NCBI GenBank assembly: GCA_020846655.1
Contig: JADLDL010000013.1
Span: 1-41,648, forward strand
From: Saprospiraceae bacterium
GTDB lineage: Bacteria; Bacteroidota; Bacteroidia; Chitinophagales; Saprospiraceae
Length of the DNA: 41,648 bases
Reading direction: 5' to 3'
The notes under the pieces were generated by a model. That model did not search any database. It was not told the origin of the DNA and worked only from the letters and a program-made list of their open reading frames with translations. Positions 8,083 through 14,452 of this stretch are shown piece by piece (position 1 is the stretch's first letter; each line of letters opens with the position of its first letter). Position numbers and translations under genes: made by a program.

Positions 8083-9324
8083 CTACAAGGGTTGCGGCAC
8101 GTAGTTGCGGTATGCGCCGGCGGCCATTTTTTCGCGTACGGCGGAGAAGGCATCGAGGGTGAGGCGGATATCTTCTTCGGTATGCACGGCCGTCGGGATC
8201 AGGCGCAGGATGATCATGCCTTTGGGGATGACCGGATACACGACGATGGAGCAGAAAATGCCGTAGTTGTCGCGCATGTCTTTGACCAGGGCCATGGCTT
8301 CTTCCACTTCGCCGTGCATGTACACGGGGGTGACGCAGGTGTTGGTGTCGCCGATATCGAAGCCGCGTTCGCGGAGGCCGGACTGGAGCAGGTTGACGTT
8401 GTCCCAGAGTTTTTTCCGGAGTTCGGGTTTGGTCCGGAGCAATTCGAACCGTTTGAGGGCGCCTTCGACCAGGGGCATGGGCAGCGATTTGGCGAAGATT
8501 TGGGAGCGCATGTTGTAGCGCAGGTAGCGGATGATATCTTCCTGGCCGGCGATAAAGGCGCCGATGAGGGCCATACTTTTGGCGAAGGTGCTGAAGTACA
8601 GGTCGACATCGTTGGTGACGCCTTGTTCTTCGGCGGTACCGGCGCCGGTTTCGCCGAGCATCCCGAAACCGTGGGCGTCGTCGATCAGCAGGCGGAACTG
8701 GTATTTTTCCTTGAGGGCTGCGATTTCGCGGAGTTTGCCCTGGTCGCCGCGCATCCCGAACACGCCTTCGGTAATGACGAGGATACCGCCACCGGATTCC
8801 TGGGTGAGTTTGGTGGCTCGCTCGAGGTTTTTATCGAGGCTGGCGATATCGTTGTGGTTGAAGGCGAAGCGTTTGCCCATGTGCATGCGCACGGCATCGA
8901 CGATGCAGGCGTGGCTTTCGGCGTCGTACACCACCACATCGTGGCGGGTGAGCAGGGCATCGATCACGGAAAGAATACCCTGGTAGCCGTAGTTGAGCAG
9001 GTATCCGGCTTCTTTGCCGACATAGTGGGCCAGTTCGGCTTCCAGTTTGTTGTGTTGGTTGGTTTCGCCGCTCATCATGCGCGCGCCCATCGGATAGGCC
9101 AGGCCCCAACGGGCAGCGCTTTCGGCATCGGCTTGCCGCACTTCGGGGTGATTGGCCAGCCCCAGGTAGTTATTGATGCTCCAGCAAACCACTTCTTTGC
9201 CATTGAAGAGCATTCGGTTGCCCAGTTCGCCTTCCAATCGGGGAAACATGTAATAGCCATCCGCCACTTCGGCGTATTTGCCCAGCGGACCGGCTTGTTT
9301 CAGAATGCGATCGAATAAGTCCAT
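8083..9324 (-). CDS. Alpha-oxoamine synthase family PLP enzyme (acyl-CoA/ACP:amino acid acyltransferase)
   Basis: A 413-residue fold-type I PLP enzyme of the serine palmitoyltransferase/AONS/KBL group, which condenses an acyl thioester with an amino acid and releases CO2. Visible are SINNYLGL, the Gly-rich YGYQG, the cofactor-binding DDAHGFGMLGE, and the Schiff-base lysine K249 in FSTFAKSMALIG. Length and motifs are complete. Substrate cannot be read directly: serine (sphingolipid), cysteate (capnine sulfonolipid) or glycine/alanine are possible. It is last in a minus-strand group with a cupin oxygenase and a cysteine-synthase-like enzyme, which favours a sulfur amino acid. A terminator follows. 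Confidence 0.85.
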   Translation of the reverse strand: MDLFDRILKQAGPLGKYAEVADGYYMFPRLEGELGNRMLFNGKEVVCWSINNYLGLANHPEVRQADAESAARWGLAYPMGARMMSGETNQHNKLEAELAHYVGKEAGYLLNYGYQGILSVIDALLTRHDVVVYDAESHACIVDAVRMHMGKRFAFNHNDIASLDKNLERATKLTQESGGGILVITEGVFGMRGDQGKLREIAALKEKYQFRLLIDDAHGFGMLGETGAGTAEEQGVTNDVDLYFSTFAKSMALIGAFIAGQEDIIRYLRYNMRSQIFAKSLPMPLVEGALKRFELLRTKPELRKKLWDNVNLLQSGLRERGFDIGDTNTCVTPVYMHGEVEEAMALVKDMRDNYGIFCSIVVYPVIPKGMIILRLIPTAVHTEEDIRLTLDAFSAVREKMAAGAYRNYVPQPL

Positions 9325-9364
9325 TCTTTTCTATTGTGTTTTATACGATGATGTATGAGATTCG

Positions 9365-9413
9365 GTGTTTGGGCGGATGCCTGGCAAGAAAAGGTCCGGG
9401 CATTTCCAAACAC
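9365..9413. other. Imperfect hairpin between the oxygenase and oxoamine synthase genes
   Basis: GTGTTTGG (9365-9372) pairs with CCAAACAC (9406-9413), with inner ATGCC/GGCAT pairing. No T run follows on either strand, so it is not a standard terminator. It may be an mRNA processing or stability element in the 110-base gap. Confidence 0.35.
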
Positions 9414-9434
9414 TGGTGTTCGTCGGCGGGGGGC

Positions 9435-10289
9435 TTACACTACATGCATGGCTTCAGCAGCCTTTTTATTGGCCTGATTTTCTTTCCATTCTTTCCAGCG
9501 TGGGCCCATGACACTGTTCATGCCCTTGTCGATAACAAAGTGCCGGGCAATATTCCAGAGGCCTTTGGCTTGGGTGAGGGCGCTGTCGCGGGTGCGGAGG
9601 CTGATGGAATACCCGCCGTCCAGGTACACGATATAATGCCACCACAAGGCCGGGATAAACAGCGTTTCGCCGTGGTAGAGAATGGTTTCATAGCCGGAGG
9701 CTTTGCGGAGCGCGGGGTAGCGCTCGTAGTCGGGTTGCAGGGGATTGACGTGACTCTGGACGGTGTAGGGGTGTTGGTAGAGCAGGTGATTTTGGGATTG
9801 GTCGAACAGGACGATGTGTTTGCGGGTCCAAAAATGGGTATGGAACACGTTGGAACAATCGATATCGTAGTGCAGGTTGGTGACGGCGCCGGCGCCGCCA
9901 AAAAACATGAATGGATACTTATCGATCCAGCCGTCGCAGATCGTGGGGTTGCTTACATCGTGGATCAGGTCGTGGGCATGGTCGAAGATATTCCACAAGA
10001 AGATTCGGTATTCGGTGGGGCCTTGTTGGATCAGGTCGAGGTACTGCCCGAAACTCATGGTCAGGTGGCTCTTCATGTAGGTGGGGCCGGGTTTGTGGTA
10101 GTCGGCGCCCACTACGGGTACTTGGATATGACCGTATTGTTGTTTCAGGAAATCAAAGGTCCATTTTTGAGTAGCGGGCCAGTCATTGGCCAGGTCGGTA
10201 AAGACTACCGGGCGTTTGGGCTTGAGGTACTGTTCAATAAATTCTTCACGAGTGAGGCCGGTGCGGCGCTCAATGGGTAAGAGTTTCAT
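9435..10289 (-). CDS. Cupin_8/JmjC-like Fe(II) 2-oxoglutarate oxygenase
   Basis: A 284-residue soluble protein of the cupin_8 (JmjC-like) family. The iron triad is visible: H140 and D142 in LHYDIDCSNVFH and distal H218 in ALWWHYI. The opening KRPVVFTDLANDWPA is typical of the family, whose members hydroxylate proteins or small molecules. The upstream in-frame TTG at 10295 is ignored in favour of ATG 10289. It begins 37 bases after the stop of the cysteine-synthase-like gene and lies 110 bases before the oxoamine synthase, so all three are probably co-transcribed. The substrate is unknown; lipid-chain or amino-acid hydroxylation would fit the neighbours. Confidence 0.82.
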   Translation of the reverse strand: MKLLPIERRTGLTREEFIEQYLKPKRPVVFTDLANDWPATQKWTFDFLKQQYGHIQVPVVGADYHKPGPTYMKSHLTMSFGQYLDLIQQGPTEYRIFLWNIFDHAHDLIHDVSNPTICDGWIDKYPFMFFGGAGAVTNLHYDIDCSNVFHTHFWTRKHIVLFDQSQNHLLYQHPYTVQSHVNPLQPDYERYPALRKASGYETILYHGETLFIPALWWHYIVYLDGGYSISLRTRDSALTQAKGLWNIARHFVIDKGMNSVMGPRWKEWKENQANKKAAEAMHVV

Positions 10290-10326
10290 AGTCAAATCCG
10301 TTGCTGGGTTCCTGGGTTGTAAAAAA

Positions 10327-11337
10327 TCAGGGTTGCAGGGCGGCCAGCGCCGGTTTTTCTTCCTGCAAAAATCCTTGGGTACGCATCCATTCGTCGTTAA
10401 ACACTTTGGTCACGTATTTACAACCATGATCGGCAAAGATAAGCACCACGACGTCGTCGGCGGTAAGTTCATCTTTGATTTGGTGCAGACATTGAAGTAC
10501 GGCGCCGCTGGAATAGCCGGCCAGAATGCCTTCCTGGCGGGCCAGAGACCGGGCGGTGAGGGCGCTGTCCTGGTCGGTCACTTTTACAAACCGGTCGATC
10601 AGTTCAAAATCTACGTTGGCCGGGATGATGTTTTTCCCGGTGCCTTCGATGCGGTAGGAATAGATTTCGTTTTCGTCGTAGACGCCGGTTTCGTGGTATT
10701 TTTTCAACACAGAACCGAAGGCATCCACGGCAATGACTTTGAGGTCCGGGTTTTGTTCGCGCAGGTAGCGGGCTGAGCCGCAGAGCGTGCCGCCGGTACT
10801 GGCGCTGCCGATGATGCAGGTGACTTTGCCTTGGGTTTGCTCCCAGATTTCGGGGCCGGTACTGAGGTAATGGGCTTCGCCGTTGTCGGGGTTAAAATTT
10901 TGATTGACGTAAAACGCGTTGGGGATGTCTTTTGCCAATTGCTCGGCGCGCCGGTAGTAGGAACGCGGGTCGTCGGGTTTGACATCCTGCGGACACAGGA
11001 TCACCTCGGCGCCCATGGCGCGCAGGTTGTTCAGTTTGTCTTCGGAAATTTTGCTCGTGACCGTCAGCACGCAGCGGTAGCCTTTGATGGCAGCCACCAT
11101 GGCGAGGCTGTACCCGGTGTTGCCGCTGGTCGCGTCCACCACCGTACCGCCGGGCTTGAGTTGGCCCAGGCGTTCGGCCCGTTCGATCATGTGCAGGGCA
11201 ATGCGGTCTTTTGCACTCAGACCGGGGTTAAAGGCTTCCAGTTTGGCATATACAGTAGCCGGAATATCGGATACAGCGTTGTGCAATTGCACCAGAGGGG
11301 TTTTGCCGATCGTTTCGAGAATATTGTTATAAACCAT
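10327..11337 (-). CDS. Cysteine synthase / cystathionine beta-synthase family PLP enzyme
   Basis: A 336-residue fold-type II PLP enzyme performing beta-replacement on serine derivatives. K43 in NPGLSAKDRIA is the Schiff-base lysine, SGNTG (71-75) binds the substrate carboxylate, and GSASTGGT holds the PLP phosphate. The architecture resembles the catalytic domain of cystathionine beta-synthase but has no CBS-pair tail. Products could be cysteine, cystathionine or, with sulfite, cysteate. It is the first gene of the minus-strand trio. A consensus promoter lies at 11530-11560 and the roughly 190-base leader holds a long hairpin with a U8 tract, suggesting transcription attenuation or a separate small RNA. 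Confidence 0.88.
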   Translation of the reverse strand: MVYNNILETIGKTPLVQLHNAVSDIPATVYAKLEAFNPGLSAKDRIALHMIERAERLGQLKPGGTVVDATSGNTGYSLAMVAAIKGYRCVLTVTSKISEDKLNNLRAMGAEVILCPQDVKPDDPRSYYRRAEQLAKDIPNAFYVNQNFNPDNGEAHYLSTGPEIWEQTQGKVTCIIGSASTGGTLCGSARYLREQNPDLKVIAVDAFGSVLKKYHETGVYDENEIYSYRIEGTGKNIIPANVDFELIDRFVKVTDQDSALTARSLARQEGILAGYSSGAVLQCLHQIKDELTADDVVVLIFADHGCKYVTKVFNDEWMRTQGFLQEEKPALAALQP

Positions 11338-11384
11338 GAGCCAAAGACATTTTTAACGTGCGAAATATTGGTAGTCAGACCAGT

Positions 11385-11510
11385 TTAGCAAGCAGCCGCC
11401 GTTGCATCCGGGATAAAAAAAATGTGCAAACGCGCGGCCTGGGAAGCGCCACAGACCGGGAAACAAGTACACGGTCTGTGGCACAGCCTCAGGTTCACAC
11501 ATTTGCACAC
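11385..11510 (-). CDS. Possible Cys-rich leader peptide (41 residues, GTG start)
   Basis: Inside the predicted transcript, GTG 11508-11510 opens a frame with Cys at positions 2, 4, 10, 14, 16, 20 and 41, ending TAA at 11385-11387. Six Cys in the first 20 codons upstream of a cysteine-synthase-like gene is suggestive. Against it: no visible ribosome binding site (normal in this phylum), and the frame runs through the hairpin and its U tract rather than stopping before them, unlike classic attenuators. The Cys codons may just reflect the TGTG-rich stem. Confidence 0.25.
   Translation of the reverse strand: MCKCVNLRLCHRPCTCFPVCGASQAARLHIFFIPDATAAAC
11415..11509 (-). ncRNA. Long leader hairpin with U8 tract (attenuator or small RNA)
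   Basis: On the minus strand a rod-like hairpin spans 11509-11423. Outer stem: TGTGCAAATGTGTG with CGCGCGTTTGCACA (14 pairs, three G-U). Middle: CCTG with CAGG. Inner: GCCACAGACC (minus sense, 11482-11473 side) with GGTCTGTGGC, 10 perfect pairs around a 15-base loop. Eight T follow at once (11422-11415). It begins about 15 bases after the predicted transcription start and ends about 77 bases before the cysteine-synthase-like ATG. No Rfam family is recognised by eye. Confidence 0.6.
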
Positions 11511-11529
11511 AAAAGAATAAATTCTGGGG

Positions 11530-11560
11530 CAAAGGTAGGCAAATCCTTCAGACTGCCCAA
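11530..11560 (-). promoter_or_regulatory. Promoter of the cysteine-synthase-like operon
   Basis: On the minus strand TTG (11558-11560), 20 bases, then TACCTTTG (11530-11537): a full match to the Bacteroidota TTG/TAnnTTTG consensus. Predicted start of transcription is near 11524. Confidence 0.6.
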
Positions 11561-11640
11561 TGGATTTTCCAGCATTTTGCGGACAAAACCCCGGGTCCGC
11601 GCCGGAAAGGATTTCACAAAAACTTTTTATCATTTCTTTT

Positions 11641-11669
11641 TTGTAATATAAAAATAATTTTCACCTTTG
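11641..11669 (+). promoter_or_regulatory. Candidate promoter for an orphan short transcript
   Basis: TTG (11641-11643), 18 bases, then CACCTTTG (11662-11669), one mismatch from TAnnTTTG, in an AT-rich stretch that stands out from its surroundings. Confidence 0.4.
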
Positions 11670-11744
11670 AGACAGGCACGGAATATTAATCCGGGCTTGC
11701 GCGAGACACGCATATTTTTCTTCTAATCTAAACCGTTTCCAGCC

Positions 11745-11837
11745 ATGCTAATTCTGTACATTACTGTCCTTGCTTTGTTTTTTGTTCGCACACTGCCTAA
11801 AATGGCATCCTTGTGGACTACAGTGTCCAGGCACTGA
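11745..11837 (+). CDS. Possible 30-residue hydrophobic peptide
   Basis: ATG to TGA frame with a hydrophobic N-terminal helix (MLILYITVLALFFV) followed by a basic/polar tail ending TTVSRH. It is the only ATG frame of note between the candidate promoter and terminator. It resembles single-helix membrane peptides in composition only; chance occurrence cannot be excluded. Confidence 0.25.
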   Translation: MLILYITVLALFFVRTLPKMASLWTTVSRH

Positions 11838-11887
11838 ATTCCCTCCCCGCAGCCAAAGAAACATCCGGTATTTTACCATTTTGCCAT

Positions 11888-11927
11888 ATATGAGTCACTC
11901 CGTTTTGCTGGGTGACTCATATTTTTT
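11888..11927 (+). terminator. Rho-independent terminator
   Basis: ATATGAGTCAC (11888-11898) pairs perfectly with GTGACTCATAT (11912-11922) around a 13-base loop, followed by a run of T to 11927. It lies well before the exbB promoter and on the same strand, so it closes a separate upstream transcript. Confidence 0.75.
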
Positions 11928-12104
11928 ATGTCCTTGCCCCGGCGCTGCTCCACCATGGAAATGCGTTTTTAAAACGAAACTTTTAATCAGCGCCAGCACC
12001 CTGGTGTCTAACATAATTTATGTAAAAGACTCGTAATCAAGGGCTATTCTTGGCAACTTATCGGACAAAGGCCTCGAATGGGCTTAAAATGTTAAGGAAA
12101 TCCC

Positions 12105-12134
12105 TTGGGTCGAATACAAAATGCGCTACTTTTG
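12105..12134 (+). promoter_or_regulatory. Promoter of the exbB-exbD-tonB-like operon
   Basis: TTG (12105-12107), 19 bases, TACTTTTG (12127-12134): full consensus. It overlaps an in-frame ATG at 12121, which therefore cannot be the translation start, and lies 58 bases before the chosen ATG at 12193. Confidence 0.65.
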
Positions 12135-12192
12135 GCGTTCGCTACATCTCAAAAGAAAACAATCGGTTTCACCAACTAACAGCACCGTTTAT

Positions 12193-12897
12193 ATGACGCT
12201 TACCGCCTTCCTGAGCTCTTTCTTTTTCCTCCAAATGGTATCTGGCGCGGAAACGCCCGCCACACAATCCAAGAGCCTGTTTGATATTATCCTGGGCAGC
12301 AGTACATCCGGCCTGGTGGTAATTATAGTCCTGCTGCTTTTGTCGATCATCGCCGTATACATTATCATCGAACGGTACCTGACCCTGACGCGCGCCGGCC
12401 AGGTCGACCACAACTTCATGAACAGCATCCGCGCCAGCGTCGAAAGTGGCAACCTGCAAGCCGCCAAAGCCCTGTGCCAAAGCGTAGATGCCCCCATGGC
12501 ACGTATGGTAGAAAAAGGCCTGGACCGCATCGGCAAACCGCTGGACGATATCAACAAGGCCATTGAAAACGTAGGCAACCTGGAACTGCTCAAATTGGAA
12601 AAAAACCTCTCCACCCTCGCCTCCATTTCGGGTATCGCCCCAATGATCGGGCTGCTGGGCACCGTTATCGGTCTGATTATTTCGTTCCAGGACATGGCTT
12701 CAGCAACCAATATCACCCCGCAAGTGTTGTCCAATGGTATCTACCACGCCCTGACGGCCACCGCCTTTGGCCTCTTCGTGTCCATTATTGCTATGGCCGG
12801 TTTCAACCTGCTGGTGACCAATCTGGACAAGGTAATTTTCAAAATGGAGGCTACCGCCGTTCAATTCATGGACCTGCTGCAAGAACCCAGCCGCTAA
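12193..12897 (+). CDS. exbB: MotA/TolQ/ExbB proton channel family protein
   Basis: Inner-membrane proton channel subunit that energises an outer-membrane system with ExbD/TolR and TonB/TolA. The 234-residue protein has an N-terminal hydrophobic leader to about residue 19 (ending VSGAETP), a membrane helix SGLVVIIVLLLLSIIAVYII near 38-60, a cytoplasmic charged loop, and two more helices, LASISGIAPMIGLLGTVIGL and ATAFGLFVSIIAMAG. The last pair carries the family's GLLGTVIG and TA motifs. The start is set by a consensus promoter that covers the earlier ATG at 12121. exbD follows directly on the same strand. Confidence 0.9.
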   Translation: MTLTAFLSSFFFLQMVSGAETPATQSKSLFDIILGSSTSGLVVIIVLLLLSIIAVYIIIERYLTLTRAGQVDHNFMNSIRASVESGNLQAAKALCQSVDAPMARMVEKGLDRIGKPLDDINKAIENVGNLELLKLEKNLSTLASISGIAPMIGLLGTVIGLIISFQDMASATNITPQVLSNGIYHALTATAFGLFVSIIAMAGFNLLVTNLDKVIFKMEATAVQFMDLLQEPSR

Positions 12898-12981
12898 ATG
12901 TCCGGCCTGAATCCACAGGACCAACCTTGGTTTCAGGCGCCCAGATCCTCTCTTCTACATCCACCTAAGCACACCACCAAC

Positions 12982-13389
12982 ATGGGTCTTAAACGAAGAA
13001 TACGAGTCGAACCGGAGTTTAGCCTGGCAGCCATGATCGATGTGATCTTCCTGCTGCTGATGTTTTTTATGTTGACCTCCAAGTTCGTCACCCCCAACGC
13101 ACTCAACCTCTCCCTGCCCTCCAGCAGTGCCACCACGATGGCCTCGCCGTCGCTGGCCGTTTCCATCGATAAAAACGGCATCTACTACCTGGATGCCAAA
13201 AGAACCGCCGAAGCCAACCTGGAAAATGCCCTGAAATCCCGCATTTCAGCCATGGGCAAAGAGCCGAAAGGAACTACCATCACCGTGGTGGCCGAAAAAG
13301 GAACCGCCATCGAAAACGTGGTATTTATCCTGGATATCGCCAATCGACTACAAGTAAAAACGATCCTGGCTACCGATCCTAAACAATAG
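12982..13389 (+). CDS. exbD: ExbD/TolR family biopolymer transport protein
   Basis: Proton-motive-force coupling partner of ExbB. The 135-residue protein has a basic cytoplasmic start (MGLKRRIRVEPEF), one membrane helix with the functionally essential Asp, D20 in AAMIDVIFLLLMFFMLTS, and a periplasmic domain ending in the family's VVFILDIANRLQVKTILAT. ATG 12982 gives the normal N-terminus; an ATG at 12898, touching the exbB stop, would add 28 unusual residues. The TAG stop shares one base with a GTG of the next gene, so translation may be coupled. Confidence 0.88.
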   Translation: MGLKRRIRVEPEFSLAAMIDVIFLLLMFFMLTSKFVTPNALNLSLPSSSATTMASPSLAVSIDKNGIYYLDAKRTAEANLENALKSRISAMGKEPKGTTITVVAEKGTAIENVVFILDIANRLQVKTILATDPKQ

Positions 13390-13400
13390 TGAAGCACGTT

Positions 13401-14378
13401 ATGAAAGCCGTTATTCATCAGGAAGAAGACCGTACCAAAGCAATTTTGACCACCCTGCTGTTCCACGCCGGGCTCCTGGCCATTTTGTTTTTTTACCGTT
13501 TTCATGCTTCCGAACCCATCACCGAGGCCCCGGCGATCGTCCTCGACTGGGGCGGCGGGGGCGATAATGCCGCTGCCGGACTGCCGGACGAGGGCCAGGG
13601 CAACGACCCCGCTCCGCAAGGCCAGCAAATGGACGACCCCAGCAGCACCGAACCCGCCGACGAGCCCGCTTCCAGCGCCACACCCTCCACTCCCCCACCC
13701 TCTAAAACGCCGCCCGCCAGCGACAACAATAAAGTAGAAGTACCCAAAAATACCCCCACCTCCAACGACGCCGAAGCAGCATCCGTGCGCAAAGCGCAAG
13801 ACGAGGCCAAAAAGAAACAACAAGCCGAACAGGACCGCATCCGCAAACAGGAAGCCGACCGCCTGGCCGAACAGGATCGCCAGCGCAAAGCCGCCGAAGA
13901 CGCCGCCAAACAGGCACAGGCCGAACGCGATAAAAAGAAAGGAGCCTTTGGCAGTACCTTCGGCAAACCCGGCGCCAACGGCCCCGGTCAGGGCAATACC
14001 GACAAACCCGGCAACCAGGGCGTACCCAACGGCAACGGCAACAACCCCTCCGGCAAAAGCCCCGGCTCTGGTGGCGGTGAAGGCGGCGGCGACGGCACCG
14101 GCATCGGTGAATCCATCGGCGGCGGCCTCCTGGGGCGTAAAATTCAGGGCCGGCCCAGTATGGTGGACAATACCCAGAAAACCGGCAAAGTGACCGTCCG
14201 GGTCACCGTAAATGCAGACGGAAAAGTAACAAACGCTACCTGGACCCAAGCCGGCTCCACCACTACCGACAGCGAACTGCGCAACAAAGCCGAAGCCTGG
14301 GCCCGGCAATACCGCTTCGCTCCATCCTCAGCCGCCGAACAAACCGGCACCATTACCTTCGATTTTACGGTGAAATAG
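13401..14378 (+). CDS. TolA-like/TonB-like energy transducer
   Basis: A 325-residue periplasm-spanning protein: short cytoplasmic start, one membrane helix (about 18-34), a Pro/Ser/Thr-rich stretch, then a long Lys/Glu/Gln/Ala coiled segment (RKAQDEAKKKQQAEQDRIRK and onward) like TolA domain II, a Gly/Asn-rich linker, and a C-terminal TonB/TolA-type domain with TGKVTVRVTVNADGKVTNA. It would transmit ExbB/ExbD energy to the outer membrane. The TolA-like middle, with TolQ/TolR-like partners, leaves open whether this is a Tol-type or Ton-type system; no tolB or pal is nearby. GTG 13389 is an alternative start. Confidence 0.82.
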   Translation: MKAVIHQEEDRTKAILTTLLFHAGLLAILFFYRFHASEPITEAPAIVLDWGGGGDNAAAGLPDEGQGNDPAPQGQQMDDPSSTEPADEPASSATPSTPPPSKTPPASDNNKVEVPKNTPTSNDAEAASVRKAQDEAKKKQQAEQDRIRKQEADRLAEQDRQRKAAEDAAKQAQAERDKKKGAFGSTFGKPGANGPGQGNTDKPGNQGVPNGNGNNPSGKSPGSGGGEGGGDGTGIGESIGGGLLGRKIQGRPSMVDNTQKTGKVTVRVTVNADGKVTNATWTQAGSTTTDSELRNKAEAWARQYRFAPSSAAEQTGTITFDFTVK

Positions 14379-14400
14379 GTTTTCTACCGGTTGAAAAACA

Positions 14401-14437
14401 AAAGGGCTGCATTTCGCACGAAATGCAGCCCTTTTTT
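14401..14437. terminator. Bidirectional rho-independent terminator
   Basis: AAAGGGCTGCATTTC (14401-14415) pairs perfectly with GAAATGCAGCCCTTT (14420-14434) around GCAC, with T to 14437 on the plus strand and a T-rich stretch on the minus strand. It separates the convergent tonB-like gene and the membrane TPR gene. Confidence 0.9.
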
Positions 14438-14452
14438 ATGCGTATTGCCCGA

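Larger units (their letters stand above)
11676..11927 (+). ncRNA. Candidate terminator-bounded short transcript, unknown
   Basis: A promoter-like site upstream and a strong terminator downstream bound about 250 bases with no ordinary gene. The sequence is not recognisable as tmRNA, RNase P RNA or SRP RNA. It holds one 30-codon reading frame (11745-11837). It may be a small RNA or a small-protein mRNA. Confidence 0.35.

Noticed and set aside
8083-9324. Naming the gene as serine palmitoyltransferase or KBL
   Set aside because: Motifs define the family but not the amino acid used; the neighbours fit cysteate at least as well.
9365-9413. Terminator between the oxygenase and oxoamine synthase genes
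   Set aside because: The stem is interrupted and no T run follows on either strand.
11423-11509. A known riboswitch (SAM-type) for the cysteine-synthase-like gene
   Set aside because: I cannot see the conserved core of any SAM riboswitch; the element is one long rod. Kept only as an unclassified hairpin.
11676-11927. 6S RNA, tmRNA, SRP RNA or RNase P RNA
   Set aside because: None of the conserved sequence blocks of these RNAs are visible and the ends do not pair into a long 6S-like rod.
12121-12192. N-terminal extension of ExbB from ATG 12121
   Set aside because: A full consensus promoter (12105-12134) overlaps this ATG, so it would be upstream of the transcript start.
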